Of a stretch of 8,995 nucleotides of DNA, positions 1 through 5,310 are shown piece by piece. The notes beneath the pieces were generated by a model that saw only the letters and a list, made by a program, of their open reading frames with translations, was not told the DNA's origin and did not search any database. This DNA comes from Oscillospiraceae bacterium (lineage in GTDB: Bacteria > Bacillota > Clostridia > Oscillospirales > Ruminococcaceae). The DNA lies in contig JAITVU010000424.1 of assembly GCA_031285645.1 (NCBI GenBank), forward strand, positions 1-8,995, read 5' to 3'. Every line of letters starts with the position of its first letter. The first letter of the stretch is position 1. The translations under genes were made by a program, and so were the position numbers.

Positions 1-1087
1 GTTTGCACTGAAAACTGACGTCTTTAAGGATGGGCACCGCCTCGTCGTAGGCAAAGCAGACATTTTTAAATTCAATAGCGCCCTGCAGCCGGCCCGCCGC
101 TTTCGCACCCGGTTCATCCCGTATTTCCTGCTCCTGATCCATCACGGCCATAACCCTCTCCGCTCCTGCGAACGCCTGCTGCATATCTTCCAGAAGCTTC
201 GCGAGGCCGGAAACAGGCGCGTAAAAGAGCGATAAGTAAAGTAAAAAGGCGACAATATCGGAGACGGAGATCTCACCCCAAAACGCCAGCAGTCCGCCAA
301 AGCCCACAACAATGATTGTCCCGGCGGCGGAAAGGAACTCAACCGACGGATGGAAGAAAGAACTGAGCTTCAGCGCGTGCAGCATGGCTTTTGTGAAGAC
401 ACCGACCCTTGAGGCCACCGCCTGCGCCTCGTTCTCCTCCTGGCTGAAGGACTGGATTTCGTGTATACCGGAGAAGTTGTCCTGTATCTTCGCGTTGATG
501 CCCGCGACCGCCTGTTGGGCTTCGCGGAAATTAGGGCGTATTTTTTTGGCGAAAATCACACCGGATAATAATATGAATGGGATGGGGATGCAGGTGAGCA
601 GGGCAAGTTTGACATTTATCGTCAATAATATAATCATTACGCCCGTGACGGTCACGACATTGGTGATCGACTCGGGTATGATATGCGCGTATAGAAGCTC
701 AAAAGTCGCGGTGTCATTTATCACGCGGCTCATCAGGTCGCCGGTTTGTTTGTCGTGGAAATAACGCATGGACAGGCTCTGAATTTTGTCGTAAACCCTG
801 ATGCGCATATCTTCCACAAGGCTCCATGCGGCCTTATGCGCCAGATAGTTGCTTAAAAAACGAAACAAGACCCGCATGAGGTAGAGTACGCACAGTGTCA
901 GCGTAAATAAGCCGATTTGCCTGAGCGCCTCACGTGTCACACCTTCCGCGACCAGAGCCGTCATGCCCGAAAGCACGCGCGGAGCCGCTAAATTGACAAA
1001 CGTCAGCGCCAATGTGGCCAAAATCGCGATCACGTAGAGTCCTTTATAACGGATCGCTTCCCGGCCGAGTCGCCACAGCAGTTTCAT
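1..1087 (-). CDS. ABC exporter half-transporter (MsbA/MdlB-like, TMD-NBD fusion), C-terminus cut by window edge
   Basis: The frame is open from 1087 to the window edge, giving 362 visible residues of an ABC exporter with its membrane domain first and its ATPase domain last. Hydrophobic stretches at about residues 17-36, 57-76, 138-157, 160-180, 250-270 and 276-296 fit the six helices of an ABC type 1 membrane domain. The conserved first intracellular loop is visible around residues 109-126 (YF-x4-TGDLMSR-x2-ND). The nucleotide-binding domain begins near residue 338 with IEFKNVCFAY; Tyr347 is the likely A-loop residue. Walker A, signature and Walker B lie outside the window. I chose ATG 1087 because GGGGGA sits just upstream; an in-frame ATG at 1099 is possible but poorly spaced from any Shine-Dalgarno. 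Such proteins pair as homo- or heterodimers in the cytoplasmic membrane and export lipids, drugs or peptides; the substrate cannot be told. The gene lies downstream of the mini LPxTG unit on the same strand. Confidence 0.93.
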   Translation of the reverse strand, partial: MKLLWRLGREAIRYKGLYVIAILATLALTFVNLAAPRVLSGMTALVAEGVTREALRQIGLFTLTLCVLYLMRVLFRFLSNYLAHKAAWSLVEDMRIRVYDKIQSLSMRYFHDKQTGDLMSRVINDTATFELLYAHIIPESITNVVTVTGVMIILLTINVKLALLTCIPIPFILLSGVIFAKKIRPNFREAQQAVAGINAKIQDNFSGIHEIQSFSQEENEAQAVASRVGVFTKAMLHALKLSSFFHPSVEFLSAAGTIIVVGFGGLLAFWGEISVSDIVAFLLYLSLFYAPVSGLAKLLEDMQQAFAGAERVMAVMDQEQEIRDEPGAKAAGRLQGAIEFKNVCFAYDEAVPILKDVSFQCK

Positions 1088-1146
1088 AAAATCCCCCATT
1101 CTCACGTTAAAATTATTGAAGATACAGCACCGGTAACACGGCGTCT

Positions 1147-1189
1147 TAATAAAGCCACAGCCCCATTAAATCAAGCTGTGGCTTTATTA
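1147..1189 (-). terminator. Hairpin terminator after the mini LPxTG gene
   Basis: A perfect 15-bp inverted repeat (arms 1147-1161 and 1175-1189, 13-nt loop; core AAAGCCACAGC / GCTGTGGCTTT) lies 6 nt past the stop codon of the 55-codon gene. On the minus strand it is followed by CTTTATTAAG, a short and imperfect U tract, so it may terminate incompletely and let some transcription run into the ABC transporter gene. Confidence 0.75.
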
Positions 1190-1194
1190 GATTA

Positions 1195-1362
1195 TTATTT
1201 CTTTTTCCTGGATGTCAGCAGGAGTGCGACTATGACGATCGCGGCTACAACCAAGACCCCAACAACAATCCAGACCATCTGCCCCATTCTGTCCCCGGTC
1301 CGGGGCAATACCGTCAGCAACGCGGCGCTCAAAGCGCGCGCTGAAAGCATCATGTGATCCAT
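1195..1362 (-). CDS. 55-aa mini protein consisting of an LPxTG sorting signal
   Basis: The start at 1362 is fixed by AAGGAGG (1368-1374) with a 5-nt spacer, and a consensus promoter lies about 100 nt upstream. The 55-residue product has three parts. Residues 1-18 are a short, mildly hydrophobic N-terminus. LPRTG follows at 19-23 with Asp24. A hydrophobic helix spans about 30-49 and the C-terminus is RKKK. That order (LPxTG, helix, basic tail) is the cell-wall sorting signal recognised by sortase. Normally it ends a long secreted protein behind a signal peptide; here nothing else is present. With the basic tail kept inside, LPRTG would face outward, and sortase cleavage between Thr22 and Gly23 would release a 22-residue peptide for attachment to the wall. 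It could instead simply be a small membrane protein. The gene has its own promoter and terminator, which argues against a random fragment. I do not recognise a named family. Confidence 0.82.
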   Translation of the reverse strand: MDHMMLSARALSAALLTVLPRTGDRMGQMVWIVVGVLVVAAIVIVALLLTSRKKK

Positions 1363-1468
1363 AGAAACCTCCTTTTCAACTCATTTTCACCGCAAAAACG
1401 CACTAATATATTTTTTGCTCTTATTCCGCCTGTATATCCCTACACAATTTTATAAACGCAACAATGTA

Positions 1469-1497
1469 ATTTTATGCTCTTTATCGCTTTATGTCAA
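1469..1497 (-). promoter_or_regulatory. Sigma-A type promoter of the mini LPxTG gene
   Basis: Read on the minus strand, TTGACA (1497-1492) and TAAAAT (1474-1469) are separated by exactly 17 nt. The -35 is a perfect match and the -10 has one mismatch. Transcription would start near 1462, giving a leader of about 100 nt before the ATG at 1362. Confidence 0.8.
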
Positions 1498-1512
1498 GGC
1501 ATCCCGGCAAAG

Positions 1513-1544
1513 TACCGAAGCACCGGCATTGAGCTTTTTCGGTA
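1513..1544. repeat. 7-bp inverted repeat between two divergent promoters
   Basis: TACCGAA at 1513-1519 is matched by TTCGGTA at 1538-1544 around an 18-nt loop; the pairing can extend by GC/GC with a small bulge. It lies between the -35 boxes of the divergent mini LPxTG and glyS promoters. It could be an operator or a weak terminator (TTTCCC follows on the plus strand). Function is unknown. Confidence 0.4.
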
Positions 1545-1599
1545 TTTCCCTCACTCAACGCGCGGCGGGCTTTGACTTTCTGTGAAAAAACGCCGCCAA

Positions 1600-1622
1600 C
1601 CTGTTTGCAAGCGCCTGTTTGC
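1600..1622 (+). repeat. 9-bp direct repeat next to the glyS -35 box
   Basis: CCTGTTTGC occurs at 1600-1608 and again at 1614-1622, a 14-bp period. The second copy ends at the base before TTGACT, the -35 hexamer. The position suits a binding site for a transcription factor, but no regulator can be named. Confidence 0.4.
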
Positions 1623-1651
1623 TTGACTTTATAGCTGTTGTAAGATAAAAT
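1623..1651 (+). promoter_or_regulatory. Sigma-A type promoter of glyS
   Basis: TTGACT (1623-1628) and TAAAAT (1646-1651) are separated by 17 nt; each hexamer has one mismatch to consensus. Transcription would start near 1658, giving a leader of about 50 nt before the ATG at 1709. That is too short for a T-box or other tRNA-sensing leader. Confidence 0.8.
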
Positions 1652-1696
1652 TAGTTGTTAAATATGGTAAGACCACATCATGAAATTCTTAAACGC

Positions 1697-1702
1697 GGAG
1701 GG
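1697..1702 (+). promoter_or_regulatory. Ribosome binding site that fixes the glyS start
   Basis: GGAGGG lies 6 nt before ATG 1709. It decides between this ATG and the upstream TTG at 1655 and ATG at 1664, which are in frame but have no such site and sit at the predicted transcription start. Confidence 0.85.
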
Positions 1703-1708
1703 AATCCC

Positions 1709-3088
1709 ATGCTCGACAATACTCAAAAGACAATGGAAAAAATCACCGCCCTGTGCAAAGGGCGCGGATATGTCTATTCAGGGTCCGAAATTTACGGCGG
1801 CCTTGCCAACACATGGGACTTCGGTCCGCTCGGCGCTGAGCTCAAAAGCAATATCAAACGGGCATGGTGGAAAAAATTCGTCCAGCAGTCCCCTTACAAT
1901 GTGGGGCTCGACAGCGCCATTTTGATGAATCCTCAGGTCTGGGTCGCGTCCGGCCATCTGGGCAACTTCACCGATCCGCTCATGGACTGCAAAAACTGTA
2001 AAACACGCCATCGGGCCGATCACCTGATTGAAGAAGCGGCCGGCGTCGCGCCCAATGGCTGGAGCAACGAAAAAATGCGCGATTTCATCGCTGAGAAAAA
2101 TATTAAGTGCCCGGACTGCGGCAGCGGTGATTTTACGGATATTCGCCAATTCAACATGATGTTCAAGACATTCCAGGGTGTGACGGAGGATGCGAAAAAC
2201 GAGGTTTACCTGCGCCCCGAAACGGCGCAGGGCATCTTCGTCAACTTCGCCAACATACAGCGCACGGCACGCAAAAAACTTCCCTTCGGCGTGGCCCAGA
2301 TCGGCAAGTCCTTCCGCAATGAAATCACGCCGGGCAACTTTGTGTTCCGCACACGCGAGTTCGAGCAGATGGAACTTGAGTTTTTCTGCAAACCCGGCAC
2401 AGACCTCGAGTGGTTTAATTATTGGGAGACATTCTGCAAAGACTGGCTGCTTTCGCTCGGTCTCAGGGAACAGAATCTGCGCCTGCGCCAGCATGATAAA
2501 GAGGAACTCTCCTTCTATTCCAACGCGACGACGGATTTTGAGTTTCTCTTTCCGTTCGGCTGGGGCGAACTCTGGGGCGTTGCCGACCGCACCGATTACG
2601 ATCTCAAACAGCACATGACGCACTCCACGAAATCGCTTGAATACTTCGACCCGGACACAAATGACAAGTATATTCCCTATGTCATAGAGCCTTCCCTCGG
2701 CGTTGAGCGCGTCTTGCTGGCCTTCCTGTGCGACGCCTACGACGAAGAGGTTATCGATGAAAAGGACACGCGTGTCGTGCTGCGCCTGCATCCCGCGCTC
2801 GCGCCTTTCAAAGCCGCTGTGCTGCCGCTTTCTAAAAAGCTCTCAGAGCGGGCCGGCGCCATACAACAGGCGCTGTCGGCCGATTATATGGTTGATTTTG
2901 ACGACACGGGATCGATCGGCAAGCGCTATCGCCGTCAGGATGAAATCGGCACGCCGCTGTGTATCACCTACGATTTCGAATCCGAAACCGACGGCTGTGT
3001 CACCGTCCGGGACCGCGACAGCATGAAGCAGGAGCGCATCCCGATTGACGCTCTCGGCGCCTATATCGCAAAGACATTGATGTTTTAA
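1709..3088 (+). CDS. glyS: Glycine--tRNA ligase, single-chain dimeric type (GlyQS-like)
   Basis: This cytoplasmic enzyme charges tRNA-Gly with glycine using ATP, an essential step of translation. The 459-residue length matches the single-chain alpha2 bacterial/archaeal/eukaryotic-type enzyme, not the alpha2-beta2 tetramer. The N-terminus carries the family's [14 protein letters not shown] segment (18-31). Two zinc-finger pairs are seen, C94-x2-C97 and C134-x2-C137. Class II motif 2 is at 202-223 (FRNEI, then [10 protein letters not shown]), and motif 3 is EPSLGVER at 327-334 with its ATP-binding Arg334. The anticodon-binding domain runs from about 355 to the end, with the typical [18 protein letters not shown] near 397-414. 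It stands alone with its own promoter and terminator. No T-box leader is visible, although many Firmicute glycyl-tRNA synthetase genes have one. Databases may label it glyS or glyQS. Confidence 0.98.
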   Translation: MLDNTQKTMEKITALCKGRGYVYSGSEIYGGLANTWDFGPLGAELKSNIKRAWWKKFVQQSPYNVGLDSAILMNPQVWVASGHLGNFTDPLMDCKNCKTRHRADHLIEEAAGVAPNGWSNEKMRDFIAEKNIKCPDCGSGDFTDIRQFNMMFKTFQGVTEDAKNEVYLRPETAQGIFVNFANIQRTARKKLPFGVAQIGKSFRNEITPGNFVFRTREFEQMELEFFCKPGTDLEWFNYWETFCKDWLLSLGLREQNLRLRQHDKEELSFYSNATTDFEFLFPFGWGELWGVADRTDYDLKQHMTHSTKSLEYFDPDTNDKYIPYVIEPSLGVERVLLAFLCDAYDEEVIDEKDTRVVLRLHPALAPFKAAVLPLSKKLSERAGAIQQALSADYMVDFDDTGSIGKRYRRQDEIGTPLCITYDFESETDGCVTVRDRDSMKQERIPIDALGAYIAKTLMF

Positions 3089-3097
3089 TCGTCGATA

Positions 3098-3159
3098 ATG
3101 AACCTCCCCGGGGCAAGACTTAGCCGCGTCGGCATTCGGTGTTGCACCCCTTGGTTCAT
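3098..3159. other. Nested inverted-repeat element in the glyS 3' region
   Basis: Three stems nest inside each other: ATGAACC (3098-3104) with GGTTCAT (3153-3159); GGGGCAA (3110-3116) with TTG plus CCCC (3142-3150, CA bulge); and a GCCG/CGGC hairpin (3123-3133). The element directly abuts the terminator stem. It may be a structured 3' UTR, a small repeat of REP type, or chance pairing. Confidence 0.4.
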
Positions 3160-3204
3160 AATAAAAAGACCCGTTATGCATCTGAATAACGGGTCTTTTT
3201 ATTA
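3159..3204. terminator. Bidirectional terminator between convergent glyS and the lipoprotein gene
   Basis: Arms at 3159-3176 and 3187-3204 form an 18-bp perfect stem around a 10-nt loop. The core GACCCGTTA / TAACGGGTC is flanked by A5 on the left and T5 on the right, so a GC core with a U tract is present in both directions. It serves glyS on the plus strand and the lipoprotein gene on the minus strand. Confidence 0.93.
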
Positions 3205-3222
3205 TCAGTTGATGATCGGTAT

Positions 3223-3966
3223 TTAAGCCGTCACGCCGACCTGAACATCGGCCTGCGCATAGCCTGTCGGGCCCGAAAGTAGCGCCGGCTGTTGCGCGTC
3301 GGTCATAATAGAATAAGTGAAATACACATGCACGTCATATGTCCCCGGTTCGGCGCTTTCAAGTTCCGGGTACGCCTCTTCAAGCTGAGACCATTCCATG
3401 TCGGCGATATACTGATCCTTTTCGCCCATTTCATATGTGTAAGCATCAAATTCTTCATGGGGCTTGATGGCCATGACATATAAAACGAACTTTAAATTCT
3501 CCCCTGGCGCCAATTCCTTCACCACGTAATCCATGGTCGCTGGGCCGAGATGGTCCTCCGGGAGTACCACTTGCAGCTTGTCTGCCCGCGCGAAAATTGC
3601 CTGCGGTGTCTCGAAGGAACCCGATCCCTGCGTGTAGGCGATCGTTTGATCGCCGGTATTTTCTATTATGACGGTTACAGGAATGCCGCTTCCCGGCAGA
3701 ATCGCCTTGCGTTCCAAAACCTCGGCCGTCATCTTAAGCCCGTCGTATTCATTTTCCACAAGGCCATCCAGAGGATCATAGCCCTCCTCAACGGGCAGGT
3801 TTTGTCCTTCCGGGCCTGACTCATCCGCCATGGAGATTTCTGATTGCCGCGACTGCATTTGCTGCGCGGATTCCCCCGGCGCGCTGCTGCTCCCATTATT
3901 GCCGGATTCACAGGCGGTTAAGCCAATCAGTCCACAAGCCAGGGCCATAATAATTGTTTTTTTCAT
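3223..3966 (-). CDS. Putative lipoprotein with a BsuPI-like/Ig-fold extracellular domain
   Basis: The 247-residue product begins with a lipoprotein signal peptide: KK at 2-3, a hydrophobic core, and lipobox L16-T-A-C19. Cys19 would be lipidated and anchor the mature protein to the outer face of the membrane. Residues 20-60 are a Ser/Gly/Gln-rich linker. From about residue 75 on, a beta-rich domain follows, with VTVIIENTGDQTI near 97-109, LAPGENLKFVLYV near 152-164 and a late PGTYDVHVYFTYS at 207-219. This pattern recalls the Ig-like fold of BsuPI-type proteinase inhibitors; the match is by eye and the function is unknown. The domain is acidic and rich in Asp/Glu. TAAGGAGT precedes ATG 3966 at suitable spacing. 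The gene is monocistronic: it is convergent with glyS and its upstream region is a 440-nt gap. Confidence 0.88.
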   Translation of the reverse strand: MKKTIIMALACGLIGLTACESGNNGSSSAPGESAQQMQSRQSEISMADESGPEGQNLPVEEGYDPLDGLVENEYDGLKMTAEVLERKAILPGSGIPVTVIIENTGDQTIAYTQGSGSFETPQAIFARADKLQVVLPEDHLGPATMDYVVKELAPGENLKFVLYVMAIKPHEEFDAYTYEMGEKDQYIADMEWSQLEEAYPELESAEPGTYDVHVYFTYSIMTDAQQPALLSGPTGYAQADVQVGVTA

Positions 3967-4406
3967 TGACGCGACTCCTTACCAGGCAACCTCTATACAC
4001 ATTTGCAGTATAAATATTGCTTTTTAATGTACGGCGTTACAATACCATATTTTATTATAGTGTATCACAAAACATTGAATTGTATGTGACGCAGTAATAA
4101 AATATTATTGTACAGCCGAACCGTTAAAACACATCATACACCTCAAAGACTGATCAGTCGCATCTCAGTCATACGCCTTGGGCCATTTTGGCCATATGCG
4201 CTATATATAACACCGTGACTAAAGTGTTTTGGCATTGGTGAAGACCATAAATCGGCGTGTAACCCGACCGCGTTTTAATGAAAACTTAAGAGTATTTTTA
4301 TATATTTATAAGCCTTGTGTGTTATTCTTCTAGTACAGGAAAATGAAAAGCGGTGTTCTTTGCTGTTTGCCGCGGTAAAGGACGCCTGACAAAAGGAGTG
4401 CGCCAT
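3967..4406. other. AT-rich divergent intergenic region (440 nt)
   Basis: This region separates the minus lipoprotein gene from the plus 30-aa ORF. It is clearly more AT-rich than the flanking genes. A TATAAT on the minus strand (4059-4054) could be the lipoprotein -10 box, but I see no convincing -35 at 16-18 nt. It also holds a perfect 12-bp palindrome (4148-4159), a GGCCA-TTT-TGGCC hairpin (4181-4193), an AACAC/GTGTT hairpin (4209-4228), and an 11-codon ORF at 4343-4378 that I do not support. No RNA gene is recognised. Confidence 0.5.
4148..4170. repeat. 12-bp palindrome with a repeated half-site
   Basis: GACTGATCAGTC at 4148-4159 is a perfect palindrome. Its half TCAGTC (4154-4159) is repeated at 4165-4170, 11 bp downstream. 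Such symmetry in a divergent intergenic region suits a dimeric repressor operator. No regulator gene lies in the window. Confidence 0.45.
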
Positions 4407-4499
4407 ATGAAAATACTGCTTTACATTATACCGTCCATGATTGCACTGGCTGTTGCGGTGGTCATACTGATTAAACGGCGCGGCGATATAGAATCTTAA
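4407..4499 (+). CDS. 30-aa single-pass membrane peptide
   Basis: AAAAGGAGTG lies just before ATG 4407 with a good spacer. The 30-residue product has Lys2, then one hydrophobic stretch at about residues 3-22 (LLYIIPSMIALAVAVVIL), then K23-R-R and a short polar tail ending DIES. This predicts one transmembrane helix with the C-terminus in the cytoplasm. No family is recognised. Size and layout are shared by small membrane regulators and by type I toxin peptides, but no antisense RNA promoter was convincingly found. The next ORF begins 94 nt downstream on the same strand. A long minus-strand frame overlaps it and looks like a shadow. Confidence 0.62.
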   Translation: MKILLYIIPSMIALAVAVVILIKRRGDIES

Positions 4500-4593
4500 C
4501 GGCGCCGCTTTAAAACGGCGTGCGGCATTCATAAACCGCTTTATTCTGTCAAAAATAACAATATCAATTTTAATTATTGTCAGGAGTGGTTTT

Positions 4594-4743
4594 ATGGCCA
4601 AAGACAGCCAGCTCGACCCCAAAAATGTACGTGAGCAAAAGGCCAAAGGCGGCCCCACCATGGCCCAAAGCGCGCTTGATGGTGAAGGACGCAATAACAA
4701 GAAGCAATCCGGGAACAGGCATAAACCGGGACACGACAAGTAA
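4594..4743 (+). CDS. 49-aa basic, disordered protein; possible small acid-soluble spore protein
   Basis: CAGGAG (4581-4586) lies 7 nt before ATG 4594. The 49-residue product has no hydrophobic segment and is rich in Lys, Gly, Asn, Gln and Asp, with a basic His-containing C-terminus (GNRHKPGHDK). Composition, length and the basic tail recall minor small acid-soluble spore proteins such as SspP; this is a resemblance by eye, not an alignment. A weak sigma-A-like promoter is possible at 4546-4574 (CTGTCA, 17 nt, TTTAAT), but its start site would almost coincide with the ribosome binding site. No clear sigma-G promoter was found. A strong terminator follows at 4855. If it is a spore protein, the organism forms or descends from endospore formers. 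Confidence 0.65.
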   Translation: MAKDSQLDPKNVREQKAKGGPTMAQSALDGEGRNNKKQSGNRHKPGHDK

Positions 4744-4854
4744 TCGTAATATTGTTTGATTCATTTGAAATATGTGACGTATGCGGCAGATTTAGGCGCT
4801 TCGCGGCGTTTACCGCGCATTTAAATTGTCGGGCAGTTTAAAACCTATACAGTC

Positions 4855-4890
4855 AAAAAGGCGGGTGCATCCGGATGCATCCGCCTTTTT
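4855..4890. terminator. Bidirectional hairpin terminator
   Basis: Arms 4855-4872 and 4873-4890 form a near-perfect palindrome with one G-T wobble; the core is GGCGGGTGCATCC / GGATGCATCCGCC, with A5 on the left and T5 on the right. It sits between the plus 49-aa gene and the minus oxidoreductase remnant, which converge here, and can terminate both. Confidence 0.9.
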
Positions 4891-4926
4891 GGGTATCAGG
4901 AAGAGAGTCCCGGCATATGATGCCGT

Positions 4927-5130
4927 CTAATCCCCTAAATAAACACCGTCGTCTTTCAGAATCCGGCGCAGCGCCACAACGTCGATATCCCGCACACAGC
5001 ATCCTTTCTCCGCCGCCAGCGCCGCCATGACGCCTGATGTGCCGCCGCCGACAACCAACACATCGCATTCATCGCGGATAGGCGTGTCATGTGTCTCCAC
5101 AAACGGCATGTTCTTCCAGTTTGTTTCCAA
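4927..5130 (-). pseudogene. FAD-dependent oxidoreductase remnant with in-frame internal deletion
   Basis: The 67-codon frame starts with TTG at 5130, preceded by AAGGAG (5139-5144, 8-nt spacer), and ends with TAG. Residues 1-43 look like the true N-terminus of an FAD-dependent oxidoreductase, with a Rossmann dinucleotide motif in CDVLVVGGGTSGVMAALAA (about 23-41; G-x-G-x2-G). The expected second strand and acidic residue do not follow. The frame passes straight into RDIDVVALRRILKDDGVYLG, which looks like the C-terminal end of the same family. Intact family members are several hundred residues long, so most of the FAD and substrate domains are missing. The junction falls in or near AALAAEKG, a motif that can occur at both ends of such proteins, so recombination between similar GCG-rich stretches could have removed the middle. 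It cannot be a working oxidoreductase. It could be translated, as signals and frame are intact. No clear promoter is seen upstream. Confidence 0.72.
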
Positions 5131-5310
5131 GTAATCCTCTCCTTTTTGTGGTATTCCCGCCGGAATTTGGGACGTTGCCGACCGGACTGTTTTCTGCCTG
5201 ACCTTTTTGGCCTTTATGATACAACCACAACATCAAATATCCCACGACAACGCGATGTTTTTTCTATACTTCATATTATCAGATAACGTGTCAAAAAGAT
5301 AGCGTCTTGA

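Larger units (their letters stand above)
1363..1708. other. Divergent intergenic region between the mini LPxTG gene and glyS
   Basis: This 346-nt stretch holds a minus promoter at 1469-1497 and a plus promoter at 1623-1651. Between them lie a hairpin-forming inverted repeat (TACCGAA 1513-1519 with TTCGGTA 1538-1544) and a 9-bp direct repeat next to the glyS -35 box. The 5' leader of the minus gene (about 1363-1462) is AT-rich with no ORF of note. I see no T-box motif (no GGTGG antiterminator bulge) and no tRNA. An in-frame TTG at 1655 could extend the glyS frame upstream, but it lies at or before the predicted transcription start and has no Shine-Dalgarno. Confidence 0.6.

Noticed and set aside
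312..764. Plus-strand frame of 150 codons inside the ABC transporter
   Set aside because: It lies opposite a continuous ABC membrane domain with conserved loop motifs and has no ribosome binding site.
1655..1708. 18-residue N-terminal extension of glycyl-tRNA synthetase from TTG 1655
   Set aside because: It begins at the predicted transcription start with no Shine-Dalgarno, while ATG 1709 has GGAGGG at 6 nt and gives the expected family N-terminus.
1778..2791. Open frame of 337 codons antisense to glyS
   Set aside because: It lies entirely inside a conserved tRNA synthetase gene, has no ribosome binding site or recognisable domain, and its openness follows from GC-biased codon use on the other strand.
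4343..4378. 11-codon ORF (MKSGVLCCLPR) upstream of the 30-aa ORF as a leader peptide
   Set aside because: The purine run is too close to the ATG for a working Shine-Dalgarno, and no attenuator hairpin follows.
4560..4588. Minus-strand promoter-like CTGACA, 17 nt, TGTTAT that could drive an antisense RNA over the 30-aa ORF
   Set aside because: The -10 matches only 4 of 6 and the region is AT-rich, so chance matches are expected; kept only as a point to check for a type I toxin idea.
4275..4739. Minus-strand frame of 154 codons opposite the two tiny plus ORFs
   Set aside because: No ribosome binding site and a low-complexity Phe/Ser/Pro-rich product; it crosses two ORFs with good sites and the gap between them.
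5276..5286. TTATC-A-GATAA palindrome downstream of the serine hydrolase
   Set aside because: Short, AT-rich and without a U tract; likely chance, and not a credible terminator.
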